From Phallusia mammillata (lineage: Eukaryota > Chordata > Ascidiacea > Phlebobranchia > Ascidiidae): a DNA stretch of 64,000 nt. Location: positions 109,325-173,324 of the forward strand of contig QLIY01000276.1 in assembly GCA_003260075.1 (NCBI GenBank), read 5' to 3'. The position numbers and the translations under genes are program-made. Positions 33,145 through 44,617 of the stretch are shown piece after piece; positions within the stretch are counted from its first letter, which is position 1; every line of letters begins with the position of its first letter. A model generated the notes under the pieces. That model saw nothing but the letters and a program-made list of their open reading frames with translations, did not search any database and was not told the origin of the DNA.

Positions 33145-34444
33145 ATGCATTTCACTTGCATTGTGGTTTTGATTATCAGTTTGTCTTCATTTCGTTTTGT
33201 CAGGGCGGATTGCACAAGTAAGTAAAAAACGTGTTTGCGAGACTTTCACAGTAGAAACCTAAACGCTGCATCTGACACAAATTACTGTATATTTTTCTTT
33301 TTTGGCAGTTATCTGACAGATTTCATTTACAGGTGAAAACTTGCAACTAAAACAAAAAGTTACCCAGTTGAACAAACAAGTTGCTTTGCGGAATTTCACA
33401 CCAACTGTACCAACAACAGGTGAGTTTAGTCGATAATATAAACATACGCCTATAAGACTTCAAAATAAAATAAATAATTTGTCTTATCTAAGTGGTGATA
33501 ATTACATTGTCGAAAATTGTCATCATCGCACATTATTGTAAATTACCAAAAACAACATTTTTCTTTTAGGATTTGCATGTGCATATCTTTCCGATTACAA
33601 AGTCGGTTGTATGTGCTTTTTCATGTTTTTCGTGTTTAGATTGTCCACCCACTCATTTTGAATTTCCACGTCATGGTCAAACACAAGATTTTGTCTGGTA
33701 TCGGGTGTACTTTGCCAGGCTTACCAGCGCCACCATGTGTGGATGGTTTAAAATACCTGAAAAAAACAAATACAATGTAATGATGAGTTATGCCACCGCC
33801 ACGGATAACAATCAATTAGTCATTGTTTATTCAAATTCAAAACTCCGGGTTTTTATGCAGAATTCATTGCGTGAGTTTCCTTTTTTGAATCCCGAAAAAT
33901 TGGTAAGTTCAATAGCTTTAATTTCAATTTGTTTTCGGTTTTCGCTTGTGATAAGTTGCCAATCAATATTACTAAAATAACATAGCATGAACAAAATTAT
34001 TGTTTTAGAATCATGTTTGCGTCTGGTTTGACTCGAAACTAGCTAAGATTGGTGGATTCATCAATGGTGAAGAACTGACCCCACAAAGTTATCAAGGTTA
34101 TATTGTACCGGGAGGAGGTAGCTTGCTTCTTGGACAGGAGCAAGATGCGGTCAATGCTGGACATTTAGATCCCAACCAATGTTTTAGGTGAGAAAAAAAA
34201 TTGATTGAAGTAATCTATTTACTTTGCACATGTTACACATTGTTGTCCCTTTTTTTCTTTTAGAGGAACAATCGACAACTTTATGATTTGGCCTCGTGTT
34301 CTCTCCCAAGTGGAAGTGCTGAGGATCGGAGCGTTGTGTGAATGTCCGGTCGATCACGCTGTTGTCATGACAACCGACCGTGTCGAGATGTGGGGGAACA
34401 GCAACTACTCTATTCCGACCGAGTGCCCTCTGATGGACGTTTAA
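33145..34444 (+). CDS. PTX-C1, intact secreted pentraxin-like protein with linker
   Basis: Exons are 33145-33217, 33333-33419, 33640-33902, 34009-34187 and 34264-34444, all GT-AG, giving 260 residues. The start at 33145 is conserved in PTX-C2; an in-frame ATG 21 nt upstream (33124) is not, so it is less likely. Signal peptide: CIVVLIISLSSFRFVRA. Linker, residues 25-53: NLQLKQKVTQLNKQVALR, heptad-like. Pentraxin domain: THFEFPRHGQTQDFVWYR, Cys87 (ATMCGW), Cys145 (NHVCVWFDS) and LLLGQEQDAV, very close to the calcium loop of classical pentraxins; then FMIWPRVLSQVEV. Tail: CECPVDHAVVMTTDRVEMWG, ending ECPLMDV. There is no lesion, so this is the likely expressed C gene. Role by family: calcium-dependent soluble recognition. 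Confidence 0.92.
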
Positions 34445-36820
34445 TCTTGTGCTTGTTGTATCCAATGTAAGGTTTCGATAATTCGATTGAATATTGGCCA
34501 AATCATTTTTGCGCTTTTCCTGTTTTCATTATTACTTTGCAAAAAATAATTACTTCATACACACATGTTTGTATATTTTCTGATTTGTAAACTCTAAAAC
34601 TTAAACATGCTTTTAACCTGTTAAGTTGTATCGCTACAACTATGTTGTTTATGTAACAAAAGACAGAAATCCTTTTTTAAAAAGCAATAGCAACGTGCCA
34701 ATGTGGTTACTCTTTCTTTTATGTGTATAATGACTTTCTGCGTAATCCAGTTTTCTACAATGATTGCTTTATTTTACATACCATAGCTCGAAAAACATTT
34801 ACGTTTCATTATTGAATATTCACGTCTTCTAGCCATTGTGTATTTCCTATTAATGTTTTTTTTTAATGTGTAAACGAGATGGACTCCCTGGCCACAAAAA
34901 CCCTACTGATAAATATTTACTCGAACTGACCAACATTCCAGTGACAAACAGTTAACCAAACCCTAAACATCTTGTTCAAATCATCTAAAGGGAAATCTCA
35001 TAAACCTGGCAGTTAAACGCAGTTCTAATCACCATGACATAAGTGAGAAGCGTAAACCTTTGTTATTTGAATAAGTCAAAATTTTCGGTTTGATTAGACC
35101 TCTTGTAAATCACCAATCTTTATCTTCGACAATAAAAACTTTATGAAACTATTAAACACTGTTTAAGCCCTCTCCCGCGTTTGATATTGCTGCAAAGAAA
35201 ATATCTGATTCGGACCCGAGAATCTTTTTTGATGTCACGCATTGAATGAAACTTAAGGTCTTCGCTACTTTTGGTAAGCGAGGTGACGTATTTGAAAATT
35301 GTTTGTCTCTTTGATGACAGTCGTTACATTTTAGTGAACTTACAGCAGTTTAGACAGGATATTTTTGTTCAACATCTTATGTTGACCATCACTATTTGTT
35401 TAATTTTTCTCCAATATAAACCTTAAAACCGTCAGTGCATTTGTATAGAATTGTTCAACACAAACCGCCGTTGTCAATTTTCCCTGACAACCACTAACGT
35501 CGTCTGATAGCATAAAAAATAGAGAAAAGACTGTTTCTCGTTTCCCCACAATGGCTGAGTGTTTGCTGAACAATTGAGAAAAAATGAATTTGCGGATACT
35601 ACAGTTAAAGTGGCCATCTCACATTTGACATCAACTGTTGTTAGACAAACTCAAGAAACTTTTTCAACTTGCAAACGTTTAAAGTGGAGCATTAACACAC
35701 CTTTATACAAGTATTTGTGTTAGGCAAAAAATAGACACTTAAGTACATACTGAGGGTTATATTTGTTCCAGTTATTTCCTGTAAATAAGCGCCAAGCAAC
35801 CTATTGTCATCTGATGGACCGGAAAACGTTATGACGAGCCATCAAAATACTTAACCGTGATCAAAAGTGTTTGTCCTGAGTAAACAGCATGTTGAAATGA
35901 TCTCTAAACACTGACAAGCACTTGTGACACAAAGCAGAAAGTTGTGGACAACTGGAACGAACAAATGTGTCCAGTGATGACGAAGATTTAACAAGTTTGA
36001 TTTTACCATTGGCAAACCATAAAAACACTGTTTACCTTTTCCCACAATTGGTTTTATATCATTTAGTGAGGTTTTGTGGCCAGAGAGTCTATCTCGTTTA
36101 CAACTAGCAAGAAACCATAACTTTAGTTTTTCCCCCTGCACAAAAAGTTCCCAAAGAGTTTTGTTAAAATGTGCTTTGTCCTATTCGCTATTTAATAACT
36201 AATTACCGTCACAATGTTTCTTTGTAAGTTTTCTACTGTCACCAGATCATTGAACAGTTTTAGTCATAATAGAGTCTGTAATATCAATCCAAAACCTCGG
36301 TGTTCTCCAGAAACTACTTTACTTTATAAATGAAGAATATTATTAATTTTGATAAAATATTTGTAAACCACAGTCAAAGTCAGATGTAAACGTGTTTTGA
36401 CTATTTTAAAGTTTGATTTAACTGGAGTATTACACATTTCAACTGTGTACAAAACTACTAATAAAATACGCATTATGACTCGAAGCTGAAACGTATGAGT
36501 TAAAAACAAGTAATACTTGGAGATGTTGTACACACAACCATGTTACATCTCCTTTGCAGACTTTTTACGAGCATAAAATGAGGTCCATTCGTAAGTTTTA
36601 TAACTTCTTCCCTTTGTCGCGAATCCTTTAAAAGTTTATTAAACCAATAAACTGTTTTATTATCTTTCCCACAATTGATTTTGTTGCTAAAACCGGGTAT
36701 TTCGGCCGAGGAGTCTTTCCCGTTTGCAAGTAGCACGAAACTGGTTTCTCACGTTTTTCTATTCGGCGATTGCAAGTGATCAAGTGAAACTTTGCCGTGT
36801 TTTTTATGCTTTCGATTTGC
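34445..36820. other. Intergenic between PTX-C1 and PTX-C2
   Basis: It contains further copies of the B/C intergenic repeat block (34860-36130), also found around 44600-46100, and PTX-C upstream sequence (36500-36820). No PTX-B exon is found here although the block usually includes one. No gene is supported. Confidence 0.55.
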
Positions 36821-36827
36821 TATAAAA
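36821..36827 (+). promoter_or_regulatory. TATA box of PTX-C2
   Basis: TATAAAA, same context and spacing as for PTX-C1 (33052). Confidence 0.75.
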
Positions 36828-36916
36828 GCATGAAACTTTCTTTGGAACAGTAGAAGTATTCAGTCTAGTCGAGGTACTGAAAGTTTTGTTCAAACATATC
36901 CTGTTCTTTATCGAAA

Positions 36917-38557
36917 ATGCATTTGACTTTCATTGTGGTTTTATTTATCAGTTTGTTTTTACTTTGTCTTGTCAGAGCGGATTGCACAAGTAAGTACAAA
37001 ACGTGTTTATATGACGCAACGTGAATTTCATTCTTCTTTTAAAAAATTTCTGACAGATTTTATTTACAGGTGAAAATTTGCAACTAAAGCAAAAAGTTGC
37101 CCAACTTAACAAACAAGTTGCTTTGCGGAATTTCCAACCAACTGTACCAACAACAAGTGAGTTAGATAGATAGGGTTAACATGGGTTTATATGTCAGCTG
37201 TTGCTTCCAGACATAATGTATTTATCATAAGGCAATTATTGTTATTAAATCAAACGAATTTTAAAGAAAATTAGTATTTTTTCGGTATTATCGTGTCACA
37301 TCCGTGTAAATCACCAAACAATTCTGTGTTTGACCTGTTATTAACTTTAGTCAATAGCATCAGTATGTGTCCTATGTGCGACAGTCTTTCTCATTCTAAT
37401 TTGTTTCAGATTGCACCTTGACACATTTTGAGTTTCCACGGCAACTACAAAAACAAGATTTTGTCTGGTATCGCATGCACATTCCAAGACTTACCAGCGC
37501 CACCATGTGTGCATGGGTCAAAGTAACTGATCTATCCCACAACAATGTTTTCATGAGTTACGCAACAAACGTACAGCAAAATCAATTTGTTGTTGTGTAT
37601 GAAAAATCGTTCATTCTGCACATTACTATACAGGATCATATTGCCAGATTTGAACTAAATGAACCAGGAAAGAAGGTAGGTTCGAAATCTTATCTTGTTA
37701 CAGCTTGTTAATTTGTAATTATTAATATTTTTTTGTATTGCATGTGTACTTCTGTCGAATAATGGAAACTAAAACGCGTTGCTGGTTAGTCCTAAAATTT
37801 AACAATCCTGTAGAATTATGTATGCGTCTGGTTCGATTCCAAACGAGCGGTGATTGGAGCTTTCGTCAATGGTGAAGAATTACCCTCACAAGGTTATCCT
37901 GGATATGTTCTCCCGGGGGGAGGAAGTTTAATACTTGGACAGGATCAAGACGCGGTTAACGCGGGAAATCTGGATGCAAACCAATGCTTCAGGTACAAAA
38001 ATATCAATATCAGTGCAATTTGAACTTAAAGATCCTTTTAAGTAGTGAAACTAAAACTGTGCGACCCAAAATATCGTGCAAATCTCGTTTCATATTTTTA
38101 GAGGTTAGTGGCAATATGCGGGCGGGGATGACGTAGTCGTAAAATCTTCTTTTAACGCATTTGCTACTATAAGCAGTCCATCACTGTAGTCTTTCGGATT
38201 AATTCAAAAACACCACCTTTGGTGCGTTTGGTCTGAAAACATAAAACTATGCAAAGAGAAATACTTTGTTTGTTTATCTGCGTTGGGTTTAAGCAGTCTA
38301 GGAACCCTTATTCAAAAATAACAAGCAATTATTCAGAAATCAAATGAATACAAAGTATTTGTGTTTTCCTTCATCAGTGGAACAATCGACAACTTTATGA
38401 TCTGGCCTCGTGTTCTCTCCCAAGTGAAGTGCTGAGGATCGGAGTGTTGGGAGAATGTCCGGTCGATCACGCTGTTGCCATGACAACCGATCGCATCGAG
38501 ATGTGGGGGGAGAGCCTCTACTCTGTTCCAACCGAGCGCCCTTTGATGGACGCTTAA
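36917..38557 (+). pseudogene. PTX-C2, pentraxin-like gene with 1-nt frameshift in last exon
   Basis: Exons are 36917-36989, 37070-37156, 37410-37675, 37814-37992 and 38378-38557. The first four are open: signal peptide FIVVLFISLFLLCLVRA, linker NLQLKQKVAQLNKQVALR, THFEFPRQLQKQDFVWYR, ATMCAWV, NYVCVWFDS, LILGQDQDAV. In exon 5, one G is missing after CAAGTG, giving TGA at 38433-38435 within RVLSQV. Beyond it, two tail cysteines are also lost (TGT to GGA in CEC, and TGC to CGC in ECP), so the tail has been evolving without constraint and this is not merely a sequencing slip. A product of about 205 residues without the tail could still be made. Confidence 0.85.
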
Positions 38558-41260
38558 TCTTGCGACTGTTTAACCAAATCAAATTTCAAAAATGTTCATT
38601 TGTTGACAATTCTACGGTACAACTGTTTCCCGTTTGAAGGTACTGATTTGCTGTTTCGTCAAACCATTAAATGCAATAAAATAAGACCTGTTTGAAAAAC
38701 TAAACAAAGAGTGTGCTTAAAAACCGAAATATACAAACGTCCGTGGTTTTAACATTTTAAATTGCCCAGTTTTAGAGAAATAACAACAGACTCAAGTTTA
38801 GTCTTTAAAGAGTTTGAAAGAAAGAAAAACAAGCGGAATATTCTTGGTATTGGTTAATTCAGCAAAATTTGTTCTTATTAGATCGGTGGAACGTTTCTAC
38901 AGTCGCGTGCTAAGGTTACCCATAGTCATCACGTACTACCCACGCTTACAGACAGAAATGTTTTTAATCAGAAAACTGTTACATTCTAAATCTAAAAATG
39001 TAGTACAAAGAGCTCAGCACATTAATTGCACTTGCAGTACACCACAATTTCACAGAAACTAGTTTAATTGCGATCAACAAAAAGTTATTGTTGTAGTTAT
39101 GAATCACGAACTATTCAATACAAACCGTTTTGTTTACAAAAGCTTCTGGCATCCTAATGTTGCCCCAACATTTTAAGTGATCCGCAACCTTGTTTTTAGT
39201 ACAAACGCATTTTGTATTTTGTGTGATTCTTGTGTTATGATCACTTAAACACAGCAAGAAACATAATCACATTAAATAGAAACACAAATACATTTTAAGT
39301 TTCACCACAAATTATTAAGCTCGAGTAATAAGTTACAAACAATCAAACAAGCACTGCTTAAAACATGTGCTGTTTTGTGAAAAATATTTCATCACGACAG
39401 GAAAAGTTAAAAAGATTTTGGAAAGTTTAAACGTCTATTTATTTGTCTTGTCTTGAGCTTACAAATAAAAAAAGCAAAAACAAATCTAACGCAAATTGTA
39501 CTTAAAAACCAATGTTTAAAGGCGAAAATCCGGTTGAAACATTAAATCGCAACGTAATTAGCGTATTTTTTTGTCCGCGCATGATTCAGCGTTTTTCATT
39601 TGAGAATTCATGTGCTTTGACTTATTCTACATTACACACTGACCAAATTTCTGCATGGTTTATTTATCAGGGTTATTTCCGTTAAATTCTTAATATCTCT
39701 TCTATAAATTAGTTTTAAAGCCTTAAAAGTCTAGGAATAAAATAAGGATTTTTGCCAAAAGAGCTCGTGAAAAACTGCACGCCCGGATAGGCGTTGATGG
39801 AGTTTGAATTATCTCAGTTTGTCTTAAAAACTTAGTTAAAACCATGAAATATTTGTGACTTCTCTAGTTATTTACTTATTATGTACGTATATTAACAAAC
39901 AAAAAGAGAAGCTTATCTTACACGATAATCTGTGATCACGTTCCATATCACTACGCCATAATCGTACAATTGTAGTTAATATTTTTGAACGAATGCGTAA
40001 ATGCTGAGCTGTATGAAGCGAACATGCAACCACTGAAATTCATTATCCAATTCATCTGTAAGTTTAGTCAACATGTTGTTTAATGTTTGGAAGTATCACT
40101 ATTAAATATAAGGGCTACAGGTCTGTATATCAAATGTACATTTGCGCTTACGTCATTGCAAAGTCCAATCAATTTCTTAATTGTTTGAACTAGACCTAAT
40201 CCAACAGCGTCGTTTGAACTAGAATATAAATGTTTAGTAATGTGGATTCCTTGTTTAACGTATATTTTTGCTGTTGAGGTCAATGGAAAATCACGTAGTT
40301 GGATTATAACAGATCCACTCGATGTAACTAACTTGTGAGACAAACAACAGCAGCTTGTAGGGGTTACAGCTGGTGTGTCGCCATCACCGATGTGTACAAC
40401 ATGCCATAAAATATAAACTGACGACAGGATAACTTCTCCATGATTTTTTTACTTTGATGCAGGTAATAATTTTTCACATATTAATACTTTGTAACCATCC
40501 AATAACGTCACTCGAACTAGGATGCAAGTTTTGATGGAGTAATCGATCGTTGATTTGACGTCTGATAAGATCGATGGAAAATTACCCAGCTGGTTTTAAA
40601 ATAACGCATCCAGTCGATGCAACAAACTTTGAGAGACAACAACGGTAGCTAGTGTTGGGGTTAAAGTCAGTATGTCGCCATCAACAGTATTTTGTACAAA
40701 CTGGCGAGATTTTCAGACTTGCATCTTTTATTGTTTACTTCGCACGATTCGTTTCCAAGTGGTTAATAATTTCTTATTACTCTGTCGCTTAGCAAGCTAA
40801 CTGAAACATAACTTTGTTGCAATCAAACAACAGTTCAATCTATCATGGGACGTTTTACAACGTTAAAATAGACAAGATTTAAAAATATGATTTAGTAATT
40901 TCACATTTCCTTTTTTGTATTTTTACACAATTAAATTTTTTTGCCATTGATTGGGCTACCTTATTTTCTCAACTCAACTTAACAACAACTACAAAAATTT
41001 TTGGAAACAATAAAATGTGCCACAAATTTGAAAAAAGTCGTAATTAACTAATATAAGTGAACTGGTGTTTTAATTGTTTTATTGCTGTTATTTTGTTTTA
41101 TTCAACACTTTTCAAACGTGTTTAAACTTATGAACTCCGGACGTTTAAGAATTGACAATATGTGGGAAATGCTGTTGTTTTTCTCACACATGTTTATTGT
41201 CACATCCACTTGATCTGTTGTTTTAAAACCGTCTGGAAAACCAACATCATGTGTAGGGAA
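38558..41260. other. Intergenic between PTX-C2 and PTX-A4
   Basis: 39200-39900 resembles spacers downstream of PTX-A genes (compare 18080-18430 and 59460-59900) although no PTX-A gene precedes it, suggesting one was deleted. 40080-41260 resembles PTX-A upstream blocks. No gene is supported. Confidence 0.5.
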
Positions 41261-41270
41261 TATAAGACAA
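41261..41270 (+). promoter_or_regulatory. TATA-like core promoter of PTX-A4
   Basis: TATAAGACAA in the context GGGAATATAAGACAAGAC, nearly identical to that of PTX-A2, 169 bp before the PTX-A4 start codon. Confidence 0.55.
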
Positions 41271-41429
41271 GACTGTCTCTTTAAAGCACATCCAATACCC
41301 AAGACTGGGAAGACATTTGAACTGCAGTTTTGTTAAATTTAGGTTAATAAGTGTTACTGGTTGATTTGTTGCTGCAAACAGAAAATATAAGCCGGGGATT
41401 TCGTAACATAGTTTGAGTTGTCGTAAAAA

Positions 41430-42435
41430 ATGAATTTGTGCCTGATTAATCTTGTTGCATTGTTGGTATTTTTACTCCGACCCACTCACTCGAAAACAAC
41501 TGAAGAACTGTCCCATCTAACACAAGGCGTTCTTTATCTGTTCAAGGTAGGTTTAGTTCAAGGTAGGATAAGTTCGTTCTTTATCTGTTCAAGGTAGTTT
41601 TTTTGCGGAGTTTGCTAAAAAACTCCAAGGTTTAAAATTAACGTGTGATAAGTTGTTTTTAGATTGCCCTTTATCGCACTGCATATTTAAACGAGCAAGG
41701 GAACCGGAAGATCACATCATTTACCCGATATTTTCCCACACTCAAAGTTGCCACCGTGTGCATGTTTGCCAGTTTGAAGAATTAGTCCCGTGTTCTGTTA
41801 TCAGCTCAAAAATGTGTCCCACGATGAGTTTGGAGTGGAAGTTTGATCTTCACTGTTACGTTTTTACGTTGGTGGACATTTCAGCACATTCGATTATGTG
41901 ATACAAGGGTAAGTTTACTGTGAATAGATTAGAAAGTTTACCACGATCTCATTTTTATTGTTTGTGTTTTTGCAACTGTGTTTTGATATTACGAGTTGAT
42001 CGTTTGTTTCAGTATCACCTTTGTGTCTGGTTTGATGGTCCATACAAACTGAGAGGTATGTATATAAATAACGAAAATCGTGGTAATCAAAACTACAGCA
42101 CACGATGACTATGTGCGTGGAGGGAACGATTTAAATATGGGACAGGATATAAATTACCGCTATAAAGGAGGCATTTATCCCGAAAGGACATTCAGGTGAG
42201 TCAACTACTGTCTCATTTACCGTTTGTAAAATACAACTTTTACTTTTCATTACAGAGGTACCAACAATAATTTCGTCTTTTTTCCTCGAATTCTCAGTCA
42301 GGCAGAAGTGATGCAAATGGGTTATCAGTGTCTGTGTCCAGTTGATCACATGGTTGCAATGAGCTTGGACAAGGTCGTTTTTATGGGGAAACCACCTACA
42401 ACGTTCCCACCTGTTGTCCCACTATCTCGGTGTGA
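41430..42435 (+). pseudogene. PTX-A4, heavily broken pentraxin-like gene
   Basis: Closest to PTX-A2. Exon 1 from 41430 keeps a signal peptide (LINLVALLVFLLRPTHS), but its 3' part is scrambled by a tandem repeat of GTTCTTTATCTGTTCAAGG at 41548-41598. Exon 2 (41663-41908) has lost 2 nt near TACCCG, changed ATM-Cys to ATV-Cys, and has TAG soon after. Exon 3 (42013-42195) keeps YHLCVWFDG but has a 1-nt insertion and TGA. Exon 4 (42256-42435) has a 1-nt deletion after DKV. It is clearly non-functional and lies tail-to-tail with the PTX-C copy at 43403-44617. Confidence 0.85.
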
Positions 42436-43402
42436 ATGATGCGCAATAAACACGGTAGCACCAAACTAGTGTAAATGGTAGAGCTTTGTGTGGTTTTTAT
42501 TTAGTTATTAGATAAAGCAGAGCAGCTAAATAGGATACTGACAAATTACATTTATTAATCAACTGAACATTTTCCTGTTTGTAAACATTTCAATTTGGTT
42601 TTGCTTTCAGTTCTTAATTTGTTTGCCTAATGTAAGTTAATACAATTTAACTTAATAACATACATATTACAAAAACAAAACAAAAAACTGCAACAGCAGA
42701 TTGCTCAACAAGCATTAAATTTACCAACTTGAATCTTTTGCAAAAGCTACATTCAAAAAAAAAACGTTACAATAACCAGCCAAAAAGTTCGAATTTAAAA
42801 TGCAAACCTTCACACAACAAAAAGGTAGAATTAGCGCCTGCGAACAGTGGTAAAAAGGAGAACAAATCTTTTAAAGTTAGTATTGTACAAATTATCGAAC
42901 TTTAAAGCGGTAAGGTCCGGTGGTGGGTGGAAAAGCTAAACATTGATGTACAACAAAGACCAACTGTCATGGTCTACAATGTAGCAGGATTTGTTCACAG
43001 AAATTTGTTTATTACTTTTAACCATGGGTGGATACGTTTCGCTTTTTGTGAATTTTTTTTAAATCTAATCAAATTTTTTAAATGTTATTTTATTAAATCT
43101 AATCATTGAACGTAAAAACATTTAGGTTCAGATTGTGCAAAGAATTTAATTTAGCGTTTCAATGACAACAAGCTGAAATAGATTTGACATAAAGCATTTT
43201 TGCACATACCATTTTTACAATCGGACATTAGTTAAGTGTCACTACGTATTAGTTTGTTTAATTTCGTGCATCGTTTCAGAAAAATTAATTTTGTATCACT
43301 ACATATTAACTACAACTAGATTACATTTAACACGACAATTAGTGCTATGGATGTTGAATTATTCGCATGGATAGTATTGGATTTAGGAAGACAGCCACAC
43401 GA
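42436..43402. repeat. Conserved A/C tail-to-tail spacer
   Basis: AATAAA follows the PTX-A4 stop codon. 42900-43400 matches the spacer at 20521-20911 and 60480-60745. No gene is seen. Confidence 0.6.
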
Positions 43403-44617
43403 TTAAACGACCATTAGAGGGCACTCGGTCGGAATAGAGTAGAGGCTCTCCCCCCACATCTCGACGCGGTCGGTTGTCATGACAACAGCGTGGTCGACCG
43501 GACATTCACACAACACTCCGATCCTCAGCACTTCGACTTGGGAAAGAACACGATGCCAGGTCATAAAGTTGTCGATTGTTCCACTGAAGGATAGAATAGG
43601 AATTTCTTACATAGTGAATCAATACCTTAGAATAATTTTGAACATTTAAAGTGTAGTAATATACAACATTCTTGCCTGAAACTATCAGCTGCAACCAAAC
43701 CTCCCGCGTTAACAGAATCCTGATCCTGTCCAAGGATCAAACTTCCTCCTCCACGGACAACATATAACCATGATAACCTTGCGAGGGCAATTCTTCGCCA
43801 TTGACGAAAGCTCCAATCGCCGCTCGTTTAGAGTCAAACCAGACGTATACATGATTCTAAAAAATAGCTGTTAGTCGCGCAGTTCGTTATGTTGCATTTC
43901 CTTTTTCCAACATCAAAACACATTTTAAGAAACACACAACCAAATATGTTTTTGCTAATAACATCATGTTTTTACAATTCCTATTTAATTCTAAAATATT
44001 TAAATTAATGTAACAACTTTTTGCAAACTTACTAATTTTCCTTGTTCAAGGAATTCAAACTCGGCACAACCATCGTGTATGCAAACTTGCAGTTCTGTTG
44101 GATTAGTGAAGAGAGCTACGAATTGGTTGGCATATGTGTTAGTTGCATAACTCATGAAAAAACTGCGATTAGGTTTCTGATTTATTTTCATGAGTCTAGG
44201 AAAATCCCTCAGATACCAGACGAAATCTTCTGTTTGTAGTTGACGTGGAAACTCAAAATGTGTCAATGTACAATCTGAAACAATGTAGGTATATGCATCT
44301 TCGTGGTAGCTATTAAGCAGTTTCGTTCATCAATTGTTTGGCATATTGTGATTTTACTTTTTTCTGTTGTTAATGCAATTTACTTGTTGTCGGTACAGTT
44401 GGTTTGGAATATGCCAAAGAAACTTGTTTGTTCAAACGAGTAACGTTTGTTGAAGTTGCAAAATTTCATCTGCAAATACATTTATTACTATGTTTTAATG
44501 TTTAATTTATTTCAAGCTGAATCAGTTACAGTTGAGTCTTGTACAATTTTCACCGACATCACCAGAAATGGCATAAACAAGAGCGAGCAAAACACACAGA
44601 ACACGTACTCGATGCAT
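43403..44617 (-). pseudogene. PTX-C copy with splice-site loss and several frameshifts
   Basis: Minus-strand exons are 44539-44617, 44384-44469, 44033-44274, 43676-43856 and 43403-43583. Lesions: the exon 1 donor is deleted (4 nt lost, so ACAAGTAAGACTC becomes ACAAGACTC); the linker exon is 1 nt short (86) and out of frame; exon 3 has an in-frame 24-nt deletion removing TSATMCAW, including the conserved cysteine; exon 4 has a 2-nt AT insertion giving TGA (complement of 43737-43739). Exon 5 is entirely open, with CECPVDHAVVMTTDRVEMWG and ECPLMVV. The exon 4 donor is GC-type. It is dead, but it preserves the full gene layout. Confidence 0.88.
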
